Assembly: GCF_003058465.1 (NCBI RefSeq)
Contig: NZ_CP028901.1
Span: 4,030,001-4,094,000 of the forward strand
Reading direction: 5' to 3'
Length of the DNA stretch: 64,000 bases
Source: Orrella marina
GTDB taxonomy: Bacteria > Pseudomonadota > Gammaproteobacteria > Burkholderiales > Burkholderiaceae_B
The translations under genes and the position numbers were made by a program. Each line of letters opens with the position of its first letter. Position 1 is the stretch's first letter. Under the pieces are notes generated by a model that was not told the DNA's origin, ran no database searches, and was given only the letters and a program-made list of their open reading frames with translations. Below are positions 1-8,316 of the stretch, piece after piece.

Positions 1-481
1 CTTCAACTGCCAGACCATCCGTGCGTGCAATGACCAGGAAGTCGTCGTCGCTCAGCGCGTCACGCACAGCCCGCAGTTTTTGCACCATTTCCAGCGTCGG
101 AACGATGGACTTGTCTTCATAGTGTCCACAGCGCTTCGGAAACTGCTGGTCTTCGAGGTGCAGTCCTGCAACGCCTGTACGTTCAAAGGCCCGGGCAGTA
201 CGCTGGGCATTCAGTGCATTGCCGTACCCGGTGTCTGCGTCGGCGATCAGGGGAATCTCGATGGCGTCTACCATGGTTTCCAGACGTTGCGTGATCTCGG
301 CCAGGCTCAGTAATCCGAGGTCCGGAATTCCGGTACTCCGTGCGATAGCGCCTCCGCTGGCATAGGCCGCTTCGAATCCGGCCTGCTCGATCAGTTTTGC
401 TCCGAGACCATCATAAGCGCCTGGCGCAACGACGCCTTGCGGCCGCTCAATCAATTTGCGTAGCATTGTTGTTGATTTCAT
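1..481 (-). CDS. Isocitrate lyase / PEP mutase family enzyme (partial, C-terminus outside window)
   Basis: This is the N-terminal 160 residues of a TIM-barrel C-C or P-C bond enzyme of the isocitrate lyase/PEP mutase superfamily (methylisocitrate lyase, oxaloacetate decarboxylase and carboxyphosphonoenolpyruvate mutase types). Visible motifs are the Mg-binding DADTGYG near residue 81, an ED pair at 110-111 and the catalytic loop KRCGH at 116-120, which is typical of the lyase branch. The ATG at 481 is preceded by AGGATAG, a good ribosome site. The frame runs off the left edge with no stop. It lies 75 bases downstream of the GntR gene on the same strand, so the two may be cotranscribed. The exact substrate cannot be told; a role in 2-methylcitrate or a related C3/C4 acid pathway is inference. 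Confidence 0.85.
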   Translation of the reverse strand, partial: MKSTTMLRKLIERPQGVVAPGAYDGLGAKLIEQAGFEAAYASGGAIARSTGIPDLGLLSLAEITQRLETMVDAIEIPLIADADTGYGNALNAQRTARAFERTGVAGLHLEDQQFPKRCGHYEDKSIVPTLEMVQKLRAVRDALSDDDFLVIARTDGLAVE

Positions 482-556
482 TGCCTATCCTGTTTTGGTG
501 TGTACTTAGATTGCAGACCAGTCCGGTTCTGTCTGGAGGCGACGTGACTGCTCGGG

Positions 557-1312
557 TCAGACTTTCACCTCATCTGTGCCGGATTGCGAAATGTCCTGAT
601 TGTCGTGGGTCAGATATCCTGACCTGTCGCCAGGATGCGCCGAAATCGCCTGTAACAGTAATTTGCGCGAATTGGCGAGATGGCGTGTCATCAGCAATTC
701 AGCAAGCTCACCGTCACGATGACTGATGGCATCGACAATTGCCTTGTGCTCCTTCAGTGCATTCTCGGCCCGGCCCTCGACCATTCTGTGCTGGTAGCGA
801 TACATCCGGATGAGCGGGTAGAGCTGTTTACCCAGGATGCTCTCGATGATTGAGTTACGGGCGCCTCGAACGATGCAGAAATGCAGGTCTAGCCTGTGTT
901 CCTGCCTGTAATAGGTCTGACCAGTAGCCACCAGTTCTGAATCAGCATCAACAATCGCCTGGAGTTCAGCTATCTCCTGGTCGGTCATGTTCAGAGCCGC
1001 AAACCGACAGGCGGCACTCTCGAGCAGTTCCCTCACGGTCGCGATTTCCTGCAGCACTTCTGCCGAGAGATCAGTGATGCGGGCGCCTTGACGTGCTGTC
1101 CGCACAATAAGCCGATGCTCGTCAAGTCGGCGCATGGCCTCTCTTAGCGGACCACGACTGACTTTGAATCGACGAGCCAGTTCGGTCTCGATCAACCGCG
1201 CACCTGGCGCAAATTCGCCCTGAATGATAGCGTTCGCCATCTTGTCGTAGACCCTGTCCGACAGCGTGGCCTTGTCCTGGTTCTCGTGGTCGACTGAACG
1301 GGCGTTGCGCAT
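557..1312 (-). CDS. GntR family transcriptional regulator, FCD subfamily
   Basis: This is a ligand-responsive DNA-binding repressor or activator. The N-terminal winged helix contains the GntR signature around LARRFKVSRGPLREAMRRL, followed by an all-helical FCD ligand domain with conserved D, H and R residues (for example RLDLHF and ALKEHKAIVDAI). I prefer the ATG at 1312 (252 residues, close to the usual 220-250). A longer frame opens at a TTG at 1399 and would add 29 residues with no homology. The gene faces away from tctCBA and lies upstream of the ICL-family enzyme on its own strand, so it probably controls one or both in response to an organic acid. A candidate operator lies in the divergent interval at 1455. 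Confidence 0.87.
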   Translation of the reverse strand: MRNARSVDHENQDKATLSDRVYDKMANAIIQGEFAPGARLIETELARRFKVSRGPLREAMRRLDEHRLIVRTARQGARITDLSAEVLQEIATVRELLESAACRFAALNMTDQEIAELQAIVDADSELVATGQTYYRQEHRLDLHFCIVRGARNSIIESILGKQLYPLIRMYRYQHRMVEGRAENALKEHKAIVDAISHRDGELAELLMTRHLANSRKLLLQAISAHPGDRSGYLTHDNQDISQSGTDEVKV

Positions 1313-1454
1313 TTCCTGATAGACGTCGCTGAATGAAGTGATTGAGAAAATCCGAACTGGCCTTCGTTCAGGTAGAGATTGTCGACATCTTAAACGCAAG
1401 AAACAGTTAATGCCCTAGGGTTTACCACAGGCGAATCCAAAATTGTCCTGAGAT

Positions 1455-1466
1455 ATTGTTGACAAT
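1455..1466. promoter_or_regulatory. Palindrome, candidate GntR operator
   Basis: ATTGT-TG-ACAAT is a perfect inverted repeat with a 2-base centre, located between the divergent GntR regulator and tctC. Its TTGACA also resembles a -35 box for the rightward genes, though no well-spaced -10 follows. Size and symmetry fit FCD-type GntR operators; assignment to this regulator is inference. Confidence 0.4.
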
Positions 1467-1529
1467 GTTGGTTTAATATTTCCCCTGAAACAAGTTTTCG
1501 GTACAACAGAGAATTACCTGGAGAGAGAT

Positions 1530-2543
1530 ATGTCGCAAAAGATTTCAGTTTCACGTCGTGCCGTGTTGCTGGGTGCTTCGTGTGCAGTTGCCCTGTCGGC
1601 GGTATCATTTCAACTGCCTGTCATGGCAGCACAAGACTGGCCTACTCAGCCAGTCAACCTGGTGGTCGGTTTTGGGGTTGGCGGCAGCGCTGATCGCTTC
1701 TCCCGCCTGCTTGCGCAGTACCTGGAGCCCGAACTCGGCAAGCCAGTTGTGGTGGTGAACCGACCGGGAGCAGGGGGACAGTTGGCGGCTACGTATGTTC
1801 TGGCGCAAGGTGACAGTGGCCATTCGCTGTTGTCGACATCGATGTCTCCTTATCTTGCCAACTCGATCGTACACACCGGTGCTACCTACACCATGGACGA
1901 TTTTGCGTTTGTTAACGGTCAGTGGTCTGACTACGACCTGATTGCTGTCAACGCCGAACTGCCTATCAAAACGTTGCCTGAGTTGCTCGAGTCGATCAAG
2001 GCCAATCCGGGTAAGCACAGCGTCAGCGTGGTGCCGAGTTCTGCCGGCCAGGTCACGACTTACCTGCTGATGGACGCTGCGGGCATTCCTGCCAAGGATG
2101 TCAACGTGGTGACCTACGATAGTGGTGGTCAGGCAAGATCTGCCGTTGCTGGTGGTCAGGTCGACTTCACCATCATCTCCGCAGAGGGCAGCGATGGCAT
2201 TCGCGACAAGATCCGTCCGCTCGCGATCGTGCGTGACAAGCCACTCGAAAACTGGGAAGAGGCGATGCCCGTGAACGAGGCACTTAAACCGATGGGTATC
2301 GAGATCCCGTTGCTGGATGGTTCGATTCGTGGCATTGCGGCATCCGCTAAGTTCAAGGAGAACAATCCTGAGGCATTTAACAAACTGGTGAGCGCATACG
2401 AACGCGCTTTGCAAAACGAGGAGTTCCTTGCCAAACTCAAGTCAATGAAAATTGGCTCGGACTGGATTGGTCCCGAGAAAACCACGGAGATCATCAAGGG
2501 CAACTATGAGATCATCAACAAGTACAAGGATGTAATGAAGTAA
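1530..2543 (+). CDS. tctC: Tripartite tricarboxylate transporter substrate-binding protein (TctC/Bug family)
   Basis: This is the periplasmic solute-binding subunit that hands a carboxylate to the TctAB permease. The N-terminus has a signal peptide with a twin-arginine-like start (SRRAVLLGAS), a hydrophobic stretch and a cleavage region near VMAAQDWP. The mature protein begins with the family pattern YP/WPTQPVNLVVGFGVGGS and later NRPGAGG, the loop that holds the ligand carboxylates. Length (337 residues) is normal. The ATG at 1530 has a GGAGAG site 6-7 bases upstream. It is first in a tctC-tctB-tctA operon, so unlike the other two Bug proteins in this window it has an obvious membrane partner. 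The ligand is unknown; citrate, tricarballylate and other dicarboxylates are all known in the family. Confidence 0.93.
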   Translation: MSQKISVSRRAVLLGASCAVALSAVSFQLPVMAAQDWPTQPVNLVVGFGVGGSADRFSRLLAQYLEPELGKPVVVVNRPGAGGQLAATYVLAQGDSGHSLLSTSMSPYLANSIVHTGATYTMDDFAFVNGQWSDYDLIAVNAELPIKTLPELLESIKANPGKHSVSVVPSSAGQVTTYLLMDAAGIPAKDVNVVTYDSGGQARSAVAGGQVDFTIISAEGSDGIRDKIRPLAIVRDKPLENWEEAMPVNEALKPMGIEIPLLDGSIRGIAASAKFKENNPEAFNKLVSAYERALQNEEFLAKLKSMKIGSDWIGPEKTTEIIKGNYEIINKYKDVMK

Positions 2544-2578
2544 CTGGTTGTATCGGAAACGGCTGATTCGTGAGACTT

Positions 2579-3118
2579 ATGGATAACAAAGACTGGCTTA
2601 AACGCATGGACTGGTGGCATGTGATTGTCATACTGGTCATCTCCGCCGCCATCTGCCTGTACCTTGTTGACTCCATCAATGCCTCATCCCGGGTGGGGAA
2701 TCTGGTGCTGATTTTGCCGGCTTCTATCCTGGGGCTCGGACTGTGTCTGCTCACGCTGGCAGGCATTGTCCGGGAGGCGATTCGAGGCCCTTCCGAGGAC
2801 GTCAAAGTTTCTACGCCGGTGGCAGGTGAATCTGACCAGCGGGGCGTTGATTCGAGTGTTGACTCGCCGGATGAACACTCAACTGTGTTTGAGCGTGCGC
2901 GCCCCCTGGTCATGCTGGCGCTGTTTGCTGTGTATGTCCTGATGATTCCCTATCTAGGCATGGATGGCAGCTCGGCTCTGTTTCTGGCCGCTGCACTGAT
3001 TGTTAATGGCGAGCGCCGGTTGATCTTCATCCTGGGTTACTCGATCATTTTTGCCGCAGTTGCGACCTATATCTTCAAGTCGATTCTCCCTTATCCCCTG
3101 CATACTCTGTTCATCTGA
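2579..3118 (+). CDS. tctB: Tripartite tricarboxylate transporter TctB family small permease
   Basis: This is the small four-helix membrane subunit of the TTT importer. There are hydrophobic segments at about residues 14-30, 42-65, 107-123 and 140-165, with a charged loop of roughly 35 residues between helices 2 and 3 that is rich in D, E and S and longer than I would expect. The ATG at 2579 gives 179 residues. A GTG at 2570 would add three residues and is slightly better placed for the upstream GGAAACGG, so the start is not certain. The gene begins 35 bases after tctC and ends 17 bases before tctA. Confidence 0.85.
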   Translation: MDNKDWLKRMDWWHVIVILVISAAICLYLVDSINASSRVGNLVLILPASILGLGLCLLTLAGIVREAIRGPSEDVKVSTPVAGESDQRGVDSSVDSPDEHSTVFERARPLVMLALFAVYVLMIPYLGMDGSSALFLAAALIVNGERRLIFILGYSIIFAAVATYIFKSILPYPLHTLFI

Positions 3119-3135
3119 TCTCGGCGGGCCAGACC

Positions 3136-4635
3136 ATGTTTGATTTTTCTTCGATTGCCGATGGATTCGCGCTTTTGTTCTCGGCCTGGGGACCGTGGGC
3201 GCTGATCGTTCCTGGTCTGGTGATCGGACTGGTATTTGGCGTCATTCCTGGCCTGCAGACCAGCATGGCGATGGCCATGTTCCTGCCCATCACATTCACG
3301 ATGGACTTTCTGTCGGCGATTCTTTTTCTGACATCAATCTTCACCGGAGGCATGTTCGGAGGTGGTATCACTGCCATTCTGATGAATATTCCCGGGACAT
3401 CATCGGCTGTAGCCACCACTTTCGATGGCTATCCGATGACTCGCAAAGGGCTTCACAATGAAGCACTCGGACTTTCGCTTGGAGCGTCTTGCATTGGTGC
3501 CGTGATCGGTTACACCATTTTGCTGCTACTCATCAAGCCATTGACAGGCGTGGTTCTCAGCATGGGGCCGACAGAAATGTTTGTCATTATTCTCTGGGGA
3601 TTGACGCTTATCTCCACCCTCAGTGGCGGGTACATGATTCGCAGTCTGCTGATTGGTGTTGTCGGATTACTGGTTGGAACGATCGGAATGAGCTCGAACG
3701 GGGTTATCCGGGGTACGTTTGGCAATCCCAATCTGCTGGACGGTGTGGCCATTATTCCTGCAATGATCGGTATGTTTGCAGCGTCCGAACTGTTTTCACT
3801 TCCCAAAGCAGCGGCGAAAGCCAGCAACGCTCTGCAGGCGATCAACATGGGAGGCGTTTTCCGAGGGGCGATTCATTCGATTAAGTACCCGGGCACCATC
3901 GTTCGCGGTGGCATTATGGGCACCGTGATCGGCGCAGTTCCAGGAATCGGATCTTCTGTGGCCAATCTTGTTTCTTACGGTAGTGCCAAGCGCCGCAGCA
4001 AGGATCCTGACTCTTTCGGTAAAGGCAATCCAAACGGTGTGGTAGCTTCCGAGGCAGCAAACAGCAGCTCTGAAGGCGGAAGCATGGTGAGTCTGTTCGC
4101 GCTCGGGATTCCCGGTGGGGCCGGAACCGCCGTTCTACTGGCTGCGTTCAACGTTCACAATGTGACTGGAGGACCCCGGTTCATGGCTGACCAGGCCGAT
4201 GTGATCTACGCGATCATTCTGGCCAACATCGCGCAGGCATTTCTGTTGCTGTTTGTGGGTTTGCTGCTCCTGCCCGTGCTTGCAACGATTGTCCGTGTTC
4301 CTAGAAGCATACTGGGTCCGTCAGTGCTGGTAGTTGCCACGTTTGGATGTTTTGGTATCACGGGTGACCTCACAGGTCCGATCACACTGGTGGTCTTCTC
4401 TGCAATCGGATGGGTCTTGCGCAAATATCGCTATTCTGTTGCCGCAGCTGTGATCGGCATGATGCTGGGCGGTATGGCTGAATCGGAGCTGTTGCGAAGC
4501 TACCAGATTAGCGGTGGAAACTTCTCCTACGTTCTGGGACGGCCGATCACGCTTGGGCTTCTGGCTTTGCTGATCGGATCGCTCATCGCCCCTTACGTGA
4601 TCGCGCGAATCAGGAAGTCTCGTGCCAAAGCGTAG
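3136..4635 (+). CDS. tctA: Tripartite tricarboxylate transporter TctA family large permease
   Basis: This is the 12-helix membrane channel subunit of the TTT importer, driven by an ion gradient. Family hallmarks are GVIPGLQTSMAMAMFLPIT near residue 36, the GGMFGGGITAILMNIPGT motif near residue 72, and the mid-protein repeat of this half (GAVPGIGSSVANLVSYGSAKR near residue 265, then ASEAANSS and LGIPGGAGTAVLL). Length (499 residues) is typical. It closes the tctCBA operon. Downstream is a non-coding interval holding a solitary IS200-type end and a stem-loop. Confidence 0.94.
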   Translation: MFDFSSIADGFALLFSAWGPWALIVPGLVIGLVFGVIPGLQTSMAMAMFLPITFTMDFLSAILFLTSIFTGGMFGGGITAILMNIPGTSSAVATTFDGYPMTRKGLHNEALGLSLGASCIGAVIGYTILLLLIKPLTGVVLSMGPTEMFVIILWGLTLISTLSGGYMIRSLLIGVVGLLVGTIGMSSNGVIRGTFGNPNLLDGVAIIPAMIGMFAASELFSLPKAAAKASNALQAINMGGVFRGAIHSIKYPGTIVRGGIMGTVIGAVPGIGSSVANLVSYGSAKRRSKDPDSFGKGNPNGVVASEAANSSSEGGSMVSLFALGIPGGAGTAVLLAAFNVHNVTGGPRFMADQADVIYAIILANIAQAFLLLFVGLLLLPVLATIVRVPRSILGPSVLVVATFGCFGITGDLTGPITLVVFSAIGWVLRKYRYSVAAAVIGMMLGGMAESELLRSYQISGGNFSYVLGRPITLGLLALLIGSLIAPYVIARIRKSRAKA

Positions 4636-4723
4636 GGAGCGGTCTTTGTTCAGTCGATAATGGGGGCAAAGAATTTCACCCGGGATGGGATAGCTGTAGG
4701 TGGCGAGGTGGCGCGGTGACGGG

Positions 4724-4765
4724 TGACCAACTGTGAGCGCAAGCCCCTGGCTTTAGCCATGGGGT
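4724..4765 (+). repeat. Solitary IS200/IS605-type terminal hairpin (copy 1)
   Basis: This 42-base stretch matches 12563-12604 at 39 positions. It contains a hairpin, CCCC-TGGC-TTTA-GCCA-T-GGGG, with a TTTA loop and one bulged T, the form typical of IS200/IS605 transposon ends. Two of the three differences from copy 2 are compensating changes in the stem (TGGC/GCCA versus TGAC/GTCA). No transposase frame follows here, so this is a solo end or a decayed non-autonomous element. Confidence 0.65.
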
Positions 4766-4859
4766 CGCTCAGTCCAGACAGAGCTTCAAAGGTAGTTGCC
4801 GATAATGCTTTTGACTCGTTGTCTAGTGGAATGCCTCTTTGAGACAGAAGGTTTCATGC

Positions 4860-4906
4860 CCCGGGAGGATGCTTGCCCTCATCTCGGTGTTGTCCCCTCC
4901 CTCGGG
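4860..4906. terminator. GC-rich stem-loop between convergent operons
   Basis: CCCG-GGAGG pairs with CCTCC-(CT)-CGGG across a loop of about 27 bases. It sits between the ends of tctA (+) and the TRAP permease gene (-), where a terminator is expected. There is no T-run on either side, so it could instead be the right part of the small IS200-related element that begins at 4724. Confidence 0.4.
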
Positions 4907-4921
4907 AGCGTGAATGACTTG

Positions 4922-6229
4922 TCAGCTGACCAGTCCCGGCAGCCAGAGCACCAGTGACGGAACAAGGATCAGCAGAGCCAGAAGGAAGAGGTCTGAAATG
5001 ATGAACCAGCTGACACCGGCGAAGATCTGTGTGATCGGAACTTTGTTACCAACGATTTCCTTGATCACAAATACATTCAGACCAACCGGTGGAGTGATCA
5101 GTCCGATCTCCAGGAACTTCACCAGCAGAATGCCAAACCAGATCAGATTGGCGTCCTGAGCTTCAAGAACTGGCAACAACACAGGTAATGTGAGCAGCAT
5201 GCATCCGAGTGGATCCAGAAACATGCCAAGAAAGACGAACAGAAGAGAGATCAGCAGCATCAGTTCAAGCTGAGAGAGCTCGAGTTCACTGATCAGCGAA
5301 GATAAAAATGCAGGAACTCCGCTGATTGCCAGAAAGCTGGTCAGTAGCGCGGCACCGATAGCGATGAAGAAGATCGAGGATGTGCCTTTGATGGTCTCAA
5401 CGATCGCATCTTTGGTGACTTGCAGGTTGAGCGCACCCATGAACCCTGCAATGACAAATGCCAGAAATGCCCCCACAGCGCCGGCTTCCGTTGGTGTAAA
5501 AATACCTGAGAACAAACCACCAAACACACCCACCACGAGAAGCATGAATGGCCATACGTCCTTCAGGCAACGGAGTCTGTGCGACCATGTGATCTGACTG
5601 GTCACTTTTGGAGCCAGGGCGGGATTCAATTTGACGCGTACTGCAATCGTCCCGCTGTAGAAGAGAGCCGTGAGAATGCCTGGAATAACACCCCCGATGA
5701 AGAGTTGTCCGATCGAGACTTCAGCGAAAACACCATAAATGATCATGATGATGCTCGGCGGAATCATGGAGCCGATCGTTCCGGCAGCGGCCACGATACC
5801 AGCAGCAAACCCGGGTCGATAGCCATGTTCCTGCATCGCCGGTACAGCAATGCGCCCCATCGCTGCGGAGGCAGCCAGGCTCGATCCAGTCACAGCAGAG
5901 AATCCCGCCGCACCTGCGACGGTTGCGATGCCCAGGCCGCCAGGTAATCTGCCCAGCCAGACCTGTGCCGCCTTGAACAGGCCTTCGGTGATTTTTGAGT
6001 AGTAGCTGACGTACCCCATGAGCAAGAACATGGGGATGGAGCTTAATGTCCAGTGCGCCGAGAAATCATAAGGAATATCAGACAGGATGCCCCATGCCGC
6101 CCGGGGGCCAAACAGGACCCAGATCCCGCCGAAAGCCACGCCTCCCAGTGCGACACCAATCGGCACCCTCAGCATCAGTAAAACGACAACTAGCCCCAGC
6201 CCAGTGAGTCCAACCTGAATGTCACTCAT
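4922..6229 (-). CDS. dctM: TRAP transporter large permease, DctM family
   Basis: This is the multi-helix permease of a tripartite ATP-independent periplasmic transporter, which imports organic acids with a sodium gradient. The sequence has the DctM pattern of long hydrophobic segments and conserved motifs: GAAGFSAVTGSSLAASAAMG, IAAAGTIGSMIPPSIIMIIYG, FTPTEAGAVGAFLAF and, at the end, PVGLNVFVIKEI. Length (435 residues) is standard. Its ATG overlaps the stop of the small permease gene by four bases (ATGA), implying translational coupling. It is the last gene of the P-Q-M operon. The substrate is unknown. Confidence 0.94.
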   Translation of the reverse strand: MSDIQVGLTGLGLVVVLLMLRVPIGVALGGVAFGGIWVLFGPRAAWGILSDIPYDFSAHWTLSSIPMFLLMGYVSYYSKITEGLFKAAQVWLGRLPGGLGIATVAGAAGFSAVTGSSLAASAAMGRIAVPAMQEHGYRPGFAAGIVAAAGTIGSMIPPSIIMIIYGVFAEVSIGQLFIGGVIPGILTALFYSGTIAVRVKLNPALAPKVTSQITWSHRLRCLKDVWPFMLLVVGVFGGLFSGIFTPTEAGAVGAFLAFVIAGFMGALNLQVTKDAIVETIKGTSSIFFIAIGAALLTSFLAISGVPAFLSSLISELELSQLELMLLISLLFVFLGMFLDPLGCMLLTLPVLLPVLEAQDANLIWFGILLVKFLEIGLITPPVGLNVFVIKEIVGNKVPITQIFAGVSWFIISDLFLLALLILVPSLVLWLPGLVS

Positions 6230-6783
6230 CCGGACGATGCTCCCGTTTCAGGCGGCTCATCTTCCCGATCTTCAGCAGGTGGTCTGCCTGTCAGTAACGC
6301 GATGGCTTTGATTGTCAGAAAGAGCCCGAGCAATCCGAAGCCCACAATTGGAAAGAATCGGGTTGGCCAGGTAATCACGGTATAGAGAGTGCCTGAATAT
6401 GTACCGATGTCATAGGCCTGCAACGCTGGCTTGACTGCCGCGTAAGCAACTGCGAAGCAGTAGGCTGCAGCCAGAGCCAGGCTGAGTAGTCTGACGATAT
6501 GTTTGAGAAGGCGCGGCAGGTGGGCGTACACAATTTCGACGTGAACCAGACTGCTGCCACGCTCGAGCGCGTAGAGCGGGAACATGGCCACTCCGACCAT
6601 GTAGTAGTAGGTCACCATCTCGGCGGTAACTGGAACGGGCGAGCTGAAAAGATACTTTCCAGCCACGTCCAGCGTGACCTGTATCATCATCGCAAGCAGA
6701 CACAGGCCTCCCAGAATCAATGGAATCCGGGAGACCTTGTCGAGCCAGCGGCTGTGTGTGTGGTCGGAGTCGGTCGTATCCAA
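6226..6783 (-). CDS. dctQ: TRAP transporter small permease, DctQ family
   Basis: This is the four-helix membrane subunit that couples the binding protein to DctM. Four hydrophobic segments are visible, starting near residues 18, 53, 90 and 140. The family pattern with the second helix preceded by SSPVPVTAEMVTYYYMVGV and followed by ERGSSLVHVE is present, as are the acidic C-terminal residues. At 185 residues it is within the DctQ range. It lies 21 bases downstream of the binding-protein gene and overlaps dctM by four bases. Confidence 0.9.
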   Translation of the reverse strand: MDTTDSDHTHSRWLDKVSRIPLILGGLCLLAMMIQVTLDVAGKYLFSSPVPVTAEMVTYYYMVGVAMFPLYALERGSSLVHVEIVYAHLPRLLKHIVRLLSLALAAAYCFAVAYAAVKPALQAYDIGTYSGTLYTVITWPTRFFPIVGFGLLGLFLTIKAIALLTGRPPAEDREDEPPETGASSG

Positions 6784-6804
6784 TGCCAGGCCTTGTGGAC
6801 GGGT

Positions 6805-7941
6805 TTACATACCGTAGGTTTTTGGATCGACCTTGGAGTAGATCTCCTGCTGCATACGCTCTGCGAGCTTGTTGCGATCGGGCCCTACTTCGTTGACGAT
6901 ACCTTCCCATTTCTTGAGCAGTTCGCGGTAACGTGTGATGATCGGCTCGGCATCCTGAATACCGTATTGATCCTTTGCAAGTTGCTGGAGTTTCTTGGAG
7001 TCTTCTTCCACGAATGCGTCGCGCTGTTTGACGAGTGACTCGCCTGGTTTGACGATGTTGACGTTGTGCTGTTTGGCTTGTTTGAGGACATCGTCATCGC
7101 TATCCATGTATGCAAACGTCACGCCCATTACACCGAGGGCTGAGCCATCAAGCAGAATCTTGCGCTGTTCTGGTGTGAGATCACGCCAGAAAGACTGGTT
7201 CATTGTGAATAGTGACATTGCTGCGTAGGTGCCCAGACCTAGCATGACGTCATACTTTGCGATATCCCACAGACTGAATGACTTGAGCGCTGACGGCGAG
7301 AAAACGGCTACGTCCACTCCACCACGATCCAGTGCCTCAAACATCTCGGCAGATGAAACGTTGACCGCAGTGCCGCCGACATAATTGGCCCAGCGATCCC
7401 AGAGCGTGCCAGCAGAGCGGAACTTCTTGCCCTTGAGGTCAGCCGGGCTTTCGATCGGCGTTTTGGATATCAAAGTGTAGGGAGTCGTGGAATAGGATGA
7501 GGTGAAGACCAGACCCTTTGAGGTGAACTCGTCCCTGCATGGTTTGCAGTCAAGTACGACCAGTTCCGTGACTGCCGCAGCAATGGCTGGGGGGTTCTCG
7601 GAGAACATAGCCATGTTGGAGACCAGTTGTGCGTAAGGAAACTCTGCCGGAAAGTATGTAAGGGCCAGCACACCGATGTCAGCGATGCCATTCCGAACGG
7701 TTGGTAACGTGCTTTTGGCGTTGGAAAGTGATCCGCCGCTCCAGAACTTGAAATCCAGTTCGCCGTTGGATTCCTTCTTGACGTAGTTCATGAACGGGTC
7801 GTACCCCCCAATCACGCCTGGGTGCTTGGGGGGATGCCATGAGGACGCCCTGATGACTGTCTGGGCCAGTACGCTTGATGCTGCGGCGGCGAGAACGGAG
7901 CCGATAATGAGTTTGCTGACCACGTTTCTGGCTTGAAGCAT
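6805..7941 (-). CDS. dctP: TRAP transporter solute-binding protein, DctP family
   Basis: This is the periplasmic binding component of the TRAP system. A Sec signal peptide runs from residue 1 to about 27 (hydrophobic core IIGSVLAAAASSVLAQ). The mature part has the DctP fold signature with an arginine in KGKKFRSAG, which normally contacts the ligand carboxylate, then the EMFEALDRGGVDVAVF segment. I chose the ATG at 7941 because AGGAGA lies seven bases upstream; a longer frame to 7968 has no such site. This gives 378 residues, slightly long for the family. It is first in the operon, with a sigma-70-like promoter about 115 bases upstream. Confidence 0.92.
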   Translation of the reverse strand: MLQARNVVSKLIIGSVLAAAASSVLAQTVIRASSWHPPKHPGVIGGYDPFMNYVKKESNGELDFKFWSGGSLSNAKSTLPTVRNGIADIGVLALTYFPAEFPYAQLVSNMAMFSENPPAIAAAVTELVVLDCKPCRDEFTSKGLVFTSSYSTTPYTLISKTPIESPADLKGKKFRSAGTLWDRWANYVGGTAVNVSSAEMFEALDRGGVDVAVFSPSALKSFSLWDIAKYDVMLGLGTYAAMSLFTMNQSFWRDLTPEQRKILLDGSALGVMGVTFAYMDSDDDVLKQAKQHNVNIVKPGESLVKQRDAFVEEDSKKLQQLAKDQYGIQDAEPIITRYRELLKKWEGIVNEVGPDRNKLAERMQQEIYSKVDPKTYGM

Positions 7942-8316
7942 GTCTGTCTCCTGTTGTTTTCTGGGCACCGATTACGATGCGATGTCCGGTTGCCGGATCA
8001 TGTTCGTGTCGCTTCTCTTGCGGATTTTTATGCACCGTGGGCGACCTGTGAACCCACTATAGGAAAAAGTATCGCTGCATACAATGTCTTTTTTTCCTGG
8101 GATCTTGAGCCTGTCTGTGTGATTGATTCAGGCGTGCTGGTCCTGGAGAAAGGACTTTTCCGGGGACGACGTGCTCGATTGGGAATGGCTTCAGAGAGCG
8201 AACCGAATGCCTCAGTAGCGTGACGCTGCCAGTCGGTGCAAACGGGGGTGAGTGCCGGGTGAGTGCCAGAGAGAACGCGGTGGCAGGTCGCCACCGCATT
8301 CACGCTGCCAATGAGT
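7942..8316. other. Intergenic region between TRAP operon and permease gene
   Basis: There is no convincing gene here. It holds the TRAP leader and promoter, an eight-base T-run at 8089-8096, and a perfect 11-base tandem repeat (GGGTGAGTGCC twice, 8246-8267) just after the permease stop region. Short frames present are not preceded by ribosome sites and resemble nothing I know. Confidence 0.6.
8056..8084 (-). promoter_or_regulatory. Sigma-70-like promoter for the TRAP operon
   Basis: On the minus strand, TTGTAT and TATAGT are separated by exactly 17 bases, close to the TTGACA/TATAAT consensus. Transcription would start near 8049 and leave a leader of about 108 bases before the ATG at 7941. 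Predicted from sequence only. Confidence 0.5.

Noticed and set aside
557..1399. Longer GntR frame from 1399
   Set aside because: It begins with TTG and adds 29 residues unlike any GntR N-terminus; the ATG at 1312 gives the normal length.
1605..2414. Long minus-strand frame opposite tctC
   Set aside because: It is a shadow of a strongly supported tctC gene and has no family signature.
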